Of a stretch of 64,000 nt of DNA, positions 20,603-30,849 are shown piece by piece (the stretch's first letter is position 1; each line of letters opens with the position of its first letter). A model generated the notes under the pieces. That model saw nothing but the letters and a program-made list of their open reading frames with translations. It did not search any database and had not been told where the DNA came from. A program made the position numbers and the translations under genes. Source of the stretch: Deltaproteobacteria bacterium (GTDB lineage: Bacteria; Desulfobacterota; Desulfobacteria; Desulfobacterales; JAFDMD01); contig JAFDMF010000006.1 in assembly GCA_019306065.1 (NCBI GenBank), forward strand, positions 1 to 64,000, in the 5' to 3' direction.

Positions 20603-21376
20603 TCAATTGAGTATCTGACTCAAAAAAAGTTTTGTTCTTTGATGTTTCGGATTTTCAAAAAAATCTATGGGATTATTCTCTTCAATTATCATTCCTTCAT
20701 CCATAAATATTACCCTTCGGGCAACCTCTTTTGCAAAACCCATTTCATGAGTTACCACTATCATTGTCATTCCTTCTTCCGCCAGCTGCACCATTACATC
20801 CAACACCTCTTTAACCATTTCAGGATCAAGCGCCGAAGTCGGTTCGTCAAACAGCATAGCATTAGGTTTCATACAAAGACTTCTTGCAATAGCAACCCTT
20901 TGCTGCTGCCCTCCGGAAAGCTGCCCCGGATATTTTTTCGCCTGCTCGGCAATCTTTACCTTTTCAAGATAAAACATAGCGTTCTCTTCCGCCTCTTTTT
21001 TTGAAATTTTTCTTACCCAGACAGGCCCTAAAGTTAAATTATCAAGTATGGTAAGATGAGGAAAAAGATTAAAATGTTGAAAAACCATTCCGACTTCGGC
21101 TCTTATTTTTTCTATATTTTTTATATTATCCGTCAAATCCGAGCCATCTACGGTTATTTTTCCTTTTTGATGCTCTTCCAATCTGTTTATACATCTTATT
21201 AAAGTAGATTTTCCGGATCCCGAAGGTCCGCAAATTACTATTATTTCACCCTGTAAAACCGAAAGATTTATATCTTTCAATACATGAAAATCTCCATACC
21301 ATTTGTTTAACGCCTTTATTTCTATAAACGGGAAAGTATCTTTTTTATTTTTCATTAAATCGTTTCTCCGTATCAA
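20603..21376 (-). CDS. aapP: Amino-acid ABC transporter ATP-binding protein
   Basis: [74 protein letters not shown]. Confidence 0.9.
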   Translation of the reverse strand: MIRRNDLMKNKKDTFPFIEIKALNKWYGDFHVLKDINLSVLQGEIIVICGPSGSGKSTLIRCINRLEEHQKGKITVDGSDLTDNIKNIEKIRAEVGMVFQHFNLFPHLTILDNLTLGPVWVRKISKKEAEENAMFYLEKVKIAEQAKKYPGQLSGGQQQRVAIARSLCMKPNAMLFDEPTSALDPEMVKEVLDVMVQLAEEGMTMIVVTHEMGFAKEVARRVIFMDEGMIIEENNPIDFFENPKHQRTKLFLSQILN

Positions 21377-22388
21377 GCTCTTTTTCTAATTTCCGGCTGA
21401 AATTAGACATAGAAAAACAACCGGTAAAATAAAGAACAGCTATAAAAATGTAAACTTCCGAGCTAAAACCCATCCATTTCGGATTGGAAAGAACCGTTTG
21501 AGAGGTTTTTAAAATATCGTAAAGAGCTATTATTACCACAAGCGAGGTGTCTTTAAATGCCGAAATCAGAATAGATACCGTAGGCGGAATTACAATCTTT
21601 AAAGCCTGAGGCAAAATTATAAGTCTCATACTCATATAATAGTTCAATCCCAAAGAAGCCGCGGCTTCGTACTGCCCTTTGTCCATCCCTTGCAGTCCGC
21701 CTCTTACAACTTCGGCAACATAGGCTGCGGTAAAAAGAATAATTGCAACTTGAGCTCTTATTATCTTACTTATAGTAACCCCTTCCGGCAAAAAAAGAGG
21801 AAATATTATTGAAGACATAAATAACAGGCTTATTAAGGGAACCCCTCTTATAAGTTCTATATAAACTATACATAAAGCCTTTATTGCGGGCATTTTAGAT
21901 ATTCTTCCCAAAGCAAGAATAACTCCCAAAGGATAAGCTGCTGCAAGCCCAAATACCGCAAGCAGAAGGGTAAGAGGAAGTCCGCCCCAGTTGGCGCTGT
22001 TAACAGGAGTAAGTCCGAATATCCCGCCTTTCATAAGAATCCCCATTATAGGAAGCCCTGCAATCCAGAATCCGAGAAGCCTCTTTGATCTGTATTTTTT
22101 ATTCTTTGTGAAATAAAGAAGAATAAAAAGAATTATCATCGAGGTAAAAGGTCTCCAATGCTCCTCATAAGGATAAAAACCGAAAATTATAAATCTCAAA
22201 TTATAAGTTATTACAGACCAGCATGCACCGGAACCGCTTTTACATACCTCGCTTTCGGCAAACCAACTACTTTCGATAAAAGCCCATTTTATAAAAGGAG
22301 GAGCCGTTTTCAATAATATAAAAAGAGTAATCACCGTTAATATGGAATTAAAAGGAGTAGAAAAAAGATTTTTTTTAATCCATCCCAT
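21345..22388 (-). CDS. aapM: Amino-acid ABC transporter permease
   Basis: His/Glu/Gln/Arg/Opine family permease; [44 protein letters not shown]. Confidence 0.88.
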   Translation of the reverse strand: MGWIKKNLFSTPFNSILTVITLFILLKTAPPFIKWAFIESSWFAESEVCKSGSGACWSVITYNLRFIIFGFYPYEEHWRPFTSMIILFILLYFTKNKKYRSKRLLGFWIAGLPIMGILMKGGIFGLTPVNSANWGGLPLTLLLAVFGLAAAYPLGVILALGRISKMPAIKALCIVYIELIRGVPLISLLFMSSIIFPLFLPEGVTISKIIRAQVAIILFTAAYVAEVVRGGLQGMDKGQYEAAASLGLNYYMSMRLIILPQALKIVIPPTVSILISAFKDTSLVVIIALYDILKTSQTVLSNPKWMGFSSEVYIFIAVLYFTGCFSMSNFSRKLEKELDTEKRFNEK

Positions 22389-22389
22389 G

Positions 22390-23595
22390 TTATCGTTCCT
22401 TTAAAGCCATCTTTTTATTATACAGATTCATAAAATAGGAGGTGATAAGACTAAAAGTAAGATAAAATGCCATAATTAAAGCGACTCCTTCAATCGATTG
22501 CCCTGTCTGATTTATCGTAGTATTTGCTACGGATACAAAATCCGGAAATCCTATGGCTATTGCAAGAGAAGAGTTTTTTACAAGATTTAGCATCTGGCTT
22601 GTAAGCGGCGGAATTATTACTCTTAACGCCTGCGGAAGTATCACAAGCCCCATAGTTTGACTCTTTTTAAGGCCCAAAGAAGCCGCCGCCTCTTTTTGCC
22701 CATTACCTACGGATTGAATTCCTGCGCGCACTATTTCGGCTATAAACGCGGCGGTATATAAAATCAACCCCGACACAAGAGCGGCAAACTCCGGAGAAAA
22801 CACAATTCCGCCCTTAAAATTAAACCCGGATAATACCGGCATATCAACCTTAAAATATGCGCCCGTCAAAACCCACGTAACAATCGGCAAACCGATTATA
22901 AGGGCTATTGAAAGATAAAATACCCGGAAAATTTTTCCGGTTCTTCTTTCTCTTTTATCCGCTATTTTCTTAATTATATAAAAAATGACCACTCCTGCGG
23001 CAAAAGCAGTAAAAACAAGCTTGTATGAAGGGTGAAATAAAGGAGCAGCTACAGCCAATCCTCTGTTTGATATAAATAACCAAGACAAAGGATGTAAAGC
23101 GTTTGCAGGAGACGGGAATAAATCATAAAATAAAGTATAAAAGAAAAACAACTGCAAAAGAATCGGAATATTTTGCATAACCTCTATATATGTAAAAGCA
23201 AGCTTTGAAACTAACCAATTTGAAGACAGTCTTGCTATTCCTATAAAAGCTCCCAAAATAATCGAAAAAAAAACTCCTATAACCGCTACCTTTAAAGTGT
23301 TTATTGCCCCGATTATAAGAGCCTTTCTGTAAGTATCCGCCGCGGAGTAGGAAATAACAGATTCGCCGATCTCAAAAGACGCCTCTTTTTGTAAAAAACC
23401 GAAACCTGTAGCTATAGACTGTCTTTCCAGATTTTCGGTGGCATTTGAAACAAGATACCAACCTATAATTCCTACAAAAAGGCAGGCTGCTATCTGACAA
23501 ATTACAGACCTTTTTTTTTGATCAAGCCAAAAAGGCGTCTTTTTTTCCAATACTTCCGGTTCCATAAGCTTATATTTCGAGCAGGAGATGTTCAA
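22390..23595 (-). CDS. aapQ: Amino-acid ABC transporter permease
   Basis: [50 protein letters not shown]; adjacent to aapM. Confidence 0.88.
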   Translation of the reverse strand: MNISCSKYKLMEPEVLEKKTPFWLDQKKRSVICQIAACLFVGIIGWYLVSNATENLERQSIATGFGFLQKEASFEIGESVISYSAADTYRKALIIGAINTLKVAVIGVFFSIILGAFIGIARLSSNWLVSKLAFTYIEVMQNIPILLQLFFFYTLFYDLFPSPANALHPLSWLFISNRGLAVAAPLFHPSYKLVFTAFAAGVVIFYIIKKIADKRERRTGKIFRVFYLSIALIIGLPIVTWVLTGAYFKVDMPVLSGFNFKGGIVFSPEFAALVSGLILYTAAFIAEIVRAGIQSVGNGQKEAAASLGLKKSQTMGLVILPQALRVIIPPLTSQMLNLVKNSSLAIAIGFPDFVSVANTTINQTGQSIEGVALIMAFYLTFSLITSYFMNLYNKKMALKER

Positions 23596-23928
23596 AGTTT
23601 ATTTACGTAGCGGCTCTTATCGCTGAGGAAACAATTTTTAATAAGTTTTGCGTTAAAGCAACCCGAACTGTTTGAAAGAACGAAGCTTGAGTTTTCATAT
23701 TCTAACCAAAACGCAGTCAAAAATCCGAAGCGATAAGCAAAAAGCGGAGCAAACAAACTTGAACATCTACTTTTTTAATAATTTACTACAGGCAACTATT
23801 TTATTTTGCTTGAGTTTACGGCGGATAAAAATTTTAACCGCAGGAATAATAAAAGTATTTCGAGGAATAAAATTTCATCTGCCTCCGAAATCAAGTAAAA
23901 AGAAGACCTATTTCTACAGGAATAAATT

Positions 23929-24942
23929 TTATCTGAAAGGAGGAGCATACATAAGCCCGCCTTCCGTCCATAAAGCGTTAAACCCGCGCTTTATGCCCAG
24001 CGAAGTATTTTCGCCTACATTCCGCTCAAAAATCTCTCCGTAATTTCCAACCTGTTTTACTATATTGTATGCCCACTTATCACTTAATCCCAAAGCTTCT
24101 CCCATTCCGGGAATAACCCCTAAAAAGCGCTTTATTTCCGGATTCTCGCTATTAAGCTTTTTATCTGCATTTGCAGAGGTTATCCCGAATTCTTCGGCGT
24201 TGATCAATGCCATTACCGCAAAATTGACAATATCAAACCATTGATCATCTCCATGTCTTACTGCCGGAGCAAGAGGTTCTTTCGATATTATTTCGGGCAG
24301 AATTTCATAATCATTCGGATTAGGAGCTACGGCGCGTTGCCCCGCCAGCTGGGAAGCGTCTGATGTAAGGCAGTCGCATCTTCCGGAAAAAAAAGCTTTG
24401 TTTAACTCGGCGCTCTGCTCAATTACAACAGGCTTCCAATCCATTTTGTTAGTACGGAAAAAGTCCGCCACATTCATTTCGGTAGTAGTGCCGGGCAAAA
24501 CGCATATTGTTGCTCCGCTCAACTCTTTCGCGCTTTTTATTCCAAGCTTTTTAGGAACCAAAAAACCCTGTCCGTCATAATAATTAACATGAACAAAATT
24601 TATTCCGTTGGTTGTCTCTCTCGTTAGCGTCCGGGTAGTGTTTCGGCATAATACGTCTATCTCTTTGGACTGAAGAGCCGTAAGACGTTGGACAGCAGTT
24701 AAAGGAATAAATTCCACTTTCGAAGTGTCTCCGAATATTGCGGCTGCAATCGCTTTTGCCGTATCAACGTCAAGTCCCTTCCAAACCCCCTTGTCGTTCG
24801 GCATGCCAAATCCAAAAACAGAACCGTTAACTCCCGCCTTAATATAACCTCTTTTTTTAACCTCGTCTAATGTTCCAGCCGCGCATACTACGGCAAACGC
24901 TACCAATACAACCGATAACAAAATAGCTTTTAAATAACGCAT
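23929..24942 (-). CDS. aapJ: General L-amino-acid ABC transporter substrate-binding protein
   Basis: GTLDEVKKRGYIKAGVNGSVFGFGMPNDKGVWKGLDVDTAKAIAAAIFGD; RNTTRTLTRETTNGINF. Confidence 0.92.
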   Translation of the reverse strand: MRYLKAILLSVVLVAFAVVCAAGTLDEVKKRGYIKAGVNGSVFGFGMPNDKGVWKGLDVDTAKAIAAAIFGDTSKVEFIPLTAVQRLTALQSKEIDVLCRNTTRTLTRETTNGINFVHVNYYDGQGFLVPKKLGIKSAKELSGATICVLPGTTTEMNVADFFRTNKMDWKPVVIEQSAELNKAFFSGRCDCLTSDASQLAGQRAVAPNPNDYEILPEIISKEPLAPAVRHGDDQWFDIVNFAVMALINAEEFGITSANADKKLNSENPEIKRFLGVIPGMGEALGLSDKWAYNIVKQVGNYGEIFERNVGENTSLGIKRGFNALWTEGGLMYAPPFR

Positions 24943-25389
24943 ACCCTCTCCTTTCTTTTCATTTTAAATTGTTAAATACTATTCGCTAAATTGCATTTAT
25001 TTAATCAAATCAACCCCATTAACCAAATACAACTTAAATTTTTCATAGTCAAATGGAAATTGGCAATATTTTATATGTACTACGGCATGTCAAATTATCA
25101 ATTTTTACAAAAAAAAACCTATATAACTATGTTATGGAAACAAAAAAGAATAATTACGAAACGAAGACAGTAGAACGCAGAGCAGAGACAGGTTAAAAGG
25201 AAATAATAAAGGGATTTCTCACTTCGCTCAAAATGACAAGCTTCTTGTTTCAACAGACGTTTAATGTCAATAAACGATTTTTTGCCATGTCATTTCTAAT
25301 ATCACAGCGAGGAAAAATCTGATAATAAAATTATATTTCGGAAAATTAAAAAAATTGATGGGAAAAAAAGACAGAATTTATATAAAAAT

Positions 25390-25424
25390 ATAAAAGGGAT
25401 TCGAATTTATCGTATCCCTTTTAT
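25390..25424. terminator. Rho-independent-like hairpin downstream of the comEA-like gene
   Basis: ATAAAAGGGAT ... ATCCCTTTTAT 11-bp stem. Confidence 0.6.
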
Positions 25425-25441
25425 ATTAATTTTTTTATTGA

Positions 25442-25780
25442 TTATTCCGCTTTTTCATCTTCCGATTTATCTTTTTTGCCTTCTTTTGCAACAGCAGCGT
25501 CAACAGTAATCATATCTTTATTATCTTCAAAAATCTGATCGCCTATTCCGGATACTTTCTTAATATCTTCAGTAGTTGCAAAAGGTCCGTTTTGTTCGCG
25601 ATATTCGATAACTTTTTCTGCAATAGCAGGTCCAATTCCTTTCAAAGTTGCCAGCTCTTCGGCGGTTGCGGTATTAACATTTACTTTTACCGCATCGGAA
25701 GAAAAAGCGGGCGCTGCAAAAATCATAAACGCAATTAAAACAGCACAAAATACTTTTCCTAATTTATACATTCGTTTCAC
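25442..25780 (-). CDS. Secreted ComEA-like helix-hairpin-helix protein
   Basis: Signal peptide; VNVNTATAEELATLKGIGPAIAEKVIEYREQNGPFATTEDIKKVSGIG. Confidence 0.88.
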   Translation of the reverse strand: MKRMYKLGKVFCAVLIAFMIFAAPAFSSDAVKVNVNTATAEELATLKGIGPAIAEKVIEYREQNGPFATTEDIKKVSGIGDQIFEDNKDMITVDAAVAKEGKKDKSEDEKAE

Positions 25781-25868
25781 CCCCTTTCAAACTTAGCCGA
25801 TTTTATATATAATTATAATTTTGTCAACAAAATTGTAATTATATAAAAATATACAACTCTCTATTTTT

Positions 25869-25991
25869 TTAATAAATCTCTTGCGCATCTGCATAAGCTT
25901 TCAACAAAGCGTTAATACAAGTCTGATAACCTTTACCCTGCTTTTTAAACCAATTTAAAACATCCGTATCTATTCTTAAAGTTACTTGCGT
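25869..25991 (-). pseudogene. BrnA/DUF4415-like antitoxin remnant
   Basis: Minus frame TQVTLRIDTDVLNWFKKQGKGYQTCINALLKAYADAQEIY*, preceded immediately by a stop; no toxin alongside. Confidence 0.55.
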
Positions 25992-26142
25992 TTATTTTCC
26001 CGAAAAATCGGCTTAAAATTTTTTATGTTTATCTTTATTAACTTCAGATCGCCAAACCCCAAAAAATTATTATTGACAACCTATTAATTTTACATAATAA
26101 AATTCTCTTAATAACCTCTATCCATTAAGGAGAAAAAATATA

Positions 26143-28242
26143 ATGGCTAAAGAAAAAAATCGATTTAACGTAGATACAAAACGGGTTACTTTAGATGATC
26201 TGTATCTTGATCCGAATAACTACCGTTTAATCCACGAAACAGCTTATGAAAAGGTTTGCGAAAAAAATATAAATAATAACTTAGTCCAGAGTAGGACATT
26301 TAAATTAATAACAAAAGAAAAAAATCAAAATATTTCAGATCTGATTGATAGTTTTAAATCCAACGGTTATTTGCCGGTAGATCAAATACAAGTTCGTCTT
26401 TTAGACGGCGGAGGCTATGTGGTGGTAGAGGGCAACCGCCGTATAGCCGCTTTAAAACATCTTAAAAACAACCATGAAGAAAATAAAATTGATCTGAATA
26501 AACTTGATTCTAATATTTTCAATAACGTTCCCGTAGTATTATATGAAGACGGCGACGAGATGCATTATTTAACATTAATGGGACTTAAGCATATCAGCGG
26601 AAATAAAAAATGGGGGGAATGGAATCAGGCAAAACTTCTTGAAAAACTATCTGTTAATCATCAACTCTCCGAAGATGATATCTGTAAACAAGTTGCAATT
26701 TCAAAAACGGAACTAAGGCGTTCTTTACGAGCTCTTTCTTTTATTAAACAATATATTATTTCCGATTACGGCGATCAATTTGATGAAAGCAAGTTTTCGT
26801 TATTTCGAGAAATCGTAAGAAACTCCAAATTAAAAGCATGGTTAAAATGGAACGAAGAGAAAAAAAAAGCATTACATACCGAAAATACAGAACTCTTTTT
26901 TTCTTGGATATCCAAAGAGCCGAATGAAGAGGAGGATGAAGAAGAAGATATATCTTACGCAGATAAATATAAAGAACCGGCGTTAACAAAACGAGACGAT
27001 ATAAGAACTTTGAGTAAGATTATAAATGATCCTAAAGCCATTGAACGTCTTAAAGAAACCAGAAATATAACCGAAACGTACAGTTTAAGCGACATAGTAT
27101 TCAGAGAGCGTCAAAAAAAAACAATCGAACATCTAACAAGAGAAATTGACACTTTGGAACAGATGACAATTGAACAGAAAAGGCTGCCGGAAATTGAATC
27201 CGCTTTGGGACGTCTTAAAAGCATAATAGATAAATCAAAAGTATCCGATCCTTTTGGCGGGGTGGAAGCAAAAACCGTATTTTTTGACAGGCTTGACAAT
27301 CATTTTTCGGAACTTGTTATACCAGACTATAAACGGTTACAAAATATAAAAATTTCAAGGTTATCCCGTATAAATCTTTTTACCGGTATAAACAACTCCG
27401 GCAAAACCACTCTGCTTGAAGCCGTTTATCTGCTTTGCCGACAGAATGATTTTTCAGGTCTGTTTGAAACGATTCGACGCAGAGGGAAAATATCCAAAGA
27501 ACGTCTTAATACTAAATGGTTTGTAGAACAACTACCGAAAAAGCTTGAAATACAAGGCAACTTTGATAATAAAATCTCAAAGCTAATTATACAACGCCGC
27601 GAAGAACAAAATGCAAAAATTGACAGAGCGCGTTATCTTGAAAGCGTTGAGATAAACGCGGAGTATATGGGCAAAAAACAAAAATCTCTAACTCGAATAT
27701 TTAAAGAAAGTAGGGAAACCAAAGCAAAAAGTATAAAAATTTTATGCCCGTCCGTTTTTAGCAGCCCGTTTTTTTTAAACGAACCGCATCGGTATGCATC
27801 ATTTTATCATAAAAGCGTCCAATCCAAAGCCCTGCCTAAAATATTAGAATTCATTAAAACAAATATATTAACAACCCTTGAAGATATTAGGCTGGTTGAC
27901 GAATGGCAGCGCTTTTTGGTTTCGGATCAACAATATCCCGGCGCCATAGATATTACAAGATACGGCGAAGGAATACTTAGAATATTTTTTATATCCCTAC
28001 TGTTTGCTTCCGCGCAAAACGGCGTTATTCTTATTGACGAGTTTGAAAATGCAATACATACCGAACTGATAAGCTCTTTTACCAAATTTATTTGCGAACT
28101 CTCCGAAATCTTTAATACTCAAGTATTTTTAACTACTCATAGTAAAGAGTGCATTGACGCTTTTGTAAAAAATGAATTCGGCGGAAAAGAATTTAAAAAA
28201 CTTATCGAAGCCGGCAATGTTGATCTGAGAAAGGCGAGATAA
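26143..28242 (+). CDS. ParB-like N-terminal domain fused to an OLD/AAA_15-type ATPase
   Basis: GYLPVDQIQV...GGYVVVEGNRRIAALKHL (ParB N); ATPase GINNSGKTTLLEAVYLL, DITRYGEGILRIFF, NGVILIDEFENAIH, VFLTTHSKECIDAF; SD aaggag. Confidence 0.85.
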   Translation: MAKEKNRFNVDTKRVTLDDLYLDPNNYRLIHETAYEKVCEKNINNNLVQSRTFKLITKEKNQNISDLIDSFKSNGYLPVDQIQVRLLDGGGYVVVEGNRRIAALKHLKNNHEENKIDLNKLDSNIFNNVPVVLYEDGDEMHYLTLMGLKHISGNKKWGEWNQAKLLEKLSVNHQLSEDDICKQVAISKTELRRSLRALSFIKQYIISDYGDQFDESKFSLFREIVRNSKLKAWLKWNEEKKKALHTENTELFFSWISKEPNEEEDEEEDISYADKYKEPALTKRDDIRTLSKIINDPKAIERLKETRNITETYSLSDIVFRERQKKTIEHLTREIDTLEQMTIEQKRLPEIESALGRLKSIIDKSKVSDPFGGVEAKTVFFDRLDNHFSELVIPDYKRLQNIKISRLSRINLFTGINNSGKTTLLEAVYLLCRQNDFSGLFETIRRRGKISKERLNTKWFVEQLPKKLEIQGNFDNKISKLIIQRREEQNAKIDRARYLESVEINAEYMGKKQKSLTRIFKESRETKAKSIKILCPSVFSSPFFLNEPHRYASFYHKSVQSKALPKILEFIKTNILTTLEDIRLVDEWQRFLVSDQQYPGAIDITRYGEGILRIFFISLLFASAQNGVILIDEFENAIHTELISSFTKFICELSEIFNTQVFLTTHSKECIDAFVKNEFGGKEFKKLIEAGNVDLRKAR

Positions 28243-28605
28243 TGGAAAAAATCAACGCTCTTATCATATTTTGCGAAGGCGCGCATGACGTTGCATTCTG
28301 CCGTTTGGCATTTAAATACCATTTTAATATTAATAAAATAAACTGGAAATTTTCCGAATACCCGGCTCCTTTAAATCAATTGTTTAAAACAAACATTAAA
28401 AAACATGCCGCTAAAGATATGAGTTTGGATATGGCGCATAAATTCTTTCTGCCGGATAAAACCCTATATAGCAAAGAGAAAAAAACCGGGTTCTTCAATG
28501 AACGTTATTATTGATCAGGCAAAATTAATCCCAAAAACAACATTTATAAATAATGAGGATGTTAAAAAATTCGTATCATTTATAAAAAATTTTGCAAAAA
28601 TTTAA
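28242..28605 (+). pseudogene. Toprim-like partner gene, internally deleted
   Basis: Starts at the taATGg overlap with the ATPase: MEKINALIIFCEGAHDVAFCRLAFKYHF... (EGxxD-type Toprim start); ends early at 28514, while another frame carries NVIIDQAKLIPKTTFINNEDVKKFVSFIKNFAKI*. Confidence 0.55.
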
Positions 28606-28635
28606 TAATCAAACTTATCATAAAAAGGAAAACCT

Positions 28636-29469
28636 ATGACCGCCCCGTCTCGACAGAAAACCTTATACGCAATTTTCGGTAATCCGATAAACCATAGCAT
28701 AAGTCCCGTTATACATAACGCCGCCCTAAAAAATGCAAAAATAAACGGAATATATGCGGCTTTTAAAACTGAAACCGCTCAAGATGCCGTAAAAATGATA
28801 AAAGAATTAGACATTGCCGGAGCAAGCATAACAATTCCGCATAAAACCGATATAATAAAATATATTGATAAAATAGGAGAGACCGCTAAAGAAATAGGCG
28901 CCGTCAATACCGTTATAAACGAAAACGGGCTTCTTTTCGGCACAAATACGGACGCCGGAGGCGCCATAAAAGCGCTTTTACAACATACCGAAATAGAAAA
29001 TAAAAATATAGCCATACTCGGAGCCGGAGGCGCGGCAAGAGCGGTTATTTACGGCGTAAACTTCAAAAAAGGAAAAGTTACTCTATTAAACAGAACCGTA
29101 GACAAAGGGGAAAAACTTGCAAAAGAGTTTAACGTAAATTTTATGCCTCTTTCCGAAATAAACTCCGAAATAAAAAAACATAAGTTTGAAATCATCATAA
29201 ATACCACAAGTCTTGGAATGAAAGGATGCGAAGATCAATCTCCGATTAAAAAAGAGAGCCTTAACAAAGATATAATAGTTATGGATATAATATATAATCC
29301 CTTAAAAACAAAACTATTAAAATATGCGGAAGAAAAAGGTTGTAAAACAATAAACGGGGTTAGCATGCTTGTATATCAGGCGGCGTTACAATTCGAGCTT
29401 TTTGTAGGAATTCAAGCGCCCATAGACATAATGAAAAAAGCGGCTGAAGCAGCCTTGCCTGCGTCATAG
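28636..29469 (+). CDS. aroE: Shikimate dehydrogenase
   Basis: YAIFGNPINHSISPVIHNAALKNAKINGIYAAF; SITIPHKTDI; AVNTV; NTDAGG; GAGGAARAV. Confidence 0.96.
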   Translation: MTAPSRQKTLYAIFGNPINHSISPVIHNAALKNAKINGIYAAFKTETAQDAVKMIKELDIAGASITIPHKTDIIKYIDKIGETAKEIGAVNTVINENGLLFGTNTDAGGAIKALLQHTEIENKNIAILGAGGAARAVIYGVNFKKGKVTLLNRTVDKGEKLAKEFNVNFMPLSEINSEIKKHKFEIIINTTSLGMKGCEDQSPIKKESLNKDIIVMDIIYNPLKTKLLKYAEEKGCKTINGVSMLVYQAALQFELFVGIQAPIDIMKKAAEAALPAS

Positions 29470-29516
29470 CCGTAACGCCTTAAAAACACGCTTAAAGATT
29501 TCAAAGATTATATGTA

Positions 29517-30773
29517 ATGCTAAAAATAACTCCGAAAAAAATAAAAACAAACCTTGTAACCATACCCGGCTCAAAAAGCTATACCCACAGATTCCTTATA
29601 ATCTCCGCATTATCAAACGGAGTATGCGTCATAGCAAATCCGCTTAAAAGCGAAGACACCTTTTTAACCCTATCCGCATTAAAAAACTTAGGGATAAACA
29701 TTGCCGAAGATAATAACAAAATCATCATAAACGGAACATCCGGCAAAATATACGCCCCCTCTTCTCCCATCTATTTAAAAGGATCAGGAACCTCCATCAG
29801 ACTTTTAACCGCAGTATGTTGTTTGGGAAAAGGAAAATTTACGCTTGCCGGAAACAAAGCCCTTAGCTCGCGTCCTATAAACGATTTAATCTCGGCTCTT
29901 ACGCAAATAGAAGTTTTGATAAACTGCCCCGATAAACAAGGATTTCCTCCGTTGGAAATCATAGGAAATAAAAATATAGCCGGCGGAAAAGTAAATATAA
30001 AAGCGGGCAAAAGCAGTCAATACCTTTCGGCTCTACTTATGATCGCCCCTTATACAAAAAAAGGACTTGATATTACAGTTACGGACGAACCAGTATCAAA
30101 ACCATACATAGATATAACCATAGAGGCTATGAAACAGGCGGGCGTTAAAATAGAACGAGACGGTTATAAAAAATTTGTTATAAAAGGGGAGCAAACCTAT
30201 AAAAACGGAACATATAATATCGAGCCGGACGCCTCCGCCGCCGGATACTTCTGGGCTGCCGCAGCTATAACAAAATCCTCCGTAACCGTAAAAAACCTTA
30301 ATAAAGAATCAAAACAAGGAGATATAAACTTTCCTAAAATATTGGAACAAATGGGCTGTAAAATAAAATATACAAACAACGGAATAACCGTTACAGGCGC
30401 AAACCTTACAGGCATTCAAGCGGATATGTCCGATATGCCGGATATGGTTCCCACCCTTGCCATTGTAGCCGCTTTTGCCAAAGGGGAAACAATAATAAAA
30501 AATGTGGGACATCTTAAAATAAAAGAAAGCGACAGATTAACCGCTATGGAGACGGAACTTAATAAAATAGGAATAAAGGCAAAAGCCTTTGAGGATAAAC
30601 TTATAATAAAAGGCGGAAAGCCAAAAGGCGCCGCAATAACAACCTACGACGATCATAGAATAGCTATGAGCTTTGCCATAGCCGGACTTAAAACAGACGG
30701 CATAATAATAACCGACGAAAAATGCGTTGATAAGTCCTTCCCCGATTTTTGGAAAACATTTGAACGCCTTTAA
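29517..30773 (+). CDS. aroA: 3-phosphoshikimate 1-carboxyvinyltransferase
   Basis: GSKSYTHRFLIISALSNG; GSGTSIRLLTAVCCLGKG; KESDRLTAMETELNKIG; DDHRIAMSFAIAGL. Confidence 0.96.
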   Translation: MLKITPKKIKTNLVTIPGSKSYTHRFLIISALSNGVCVIANPLKSEDTFLTLSALKNLGINIAEDNNKIIINGTSGKIYAPSSPIYLKGSGTSIRLLTAVCCLGKGKFTLAGNKALSSRPINDLISALTQIEVLINCPDKQGFPPLEIIGNKNIAGGKVNIKAGKSSQYLSALLMIAPYTKKGLDITVTDEPVSKPYIDITIEAMKQAGVKIERDGYKKFVIKGEQTYKNGTYNIEPDASAAGYFWAAAAITKSSVTVKNLNKESKQGDINFPKILEQMGCKIKYTNNGITVTGANLTGIQADMSDMPDMVPTLAIVAAFAKGETIIKNVGHLKIKESDRLTAMETELNKIGIKAKAFEDKLIIKGGKPKGAAITTYDDHRIAMSFAIAGLKTDGIIITDEKCVDKSFPDFWKTFERL

Positions 30774-30849
30774 TAAACTTTATCCAATTAAACGAATACC
30801 ATTACTAATAAAAAACCTATAAAAACAATTTGCAGATAAGGATTAAAAT

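Noticed and set aside
23672-24043. ORF track + 123 aa
   Set aside because: Runs through a palindromic repeat and antisense to aapJ.
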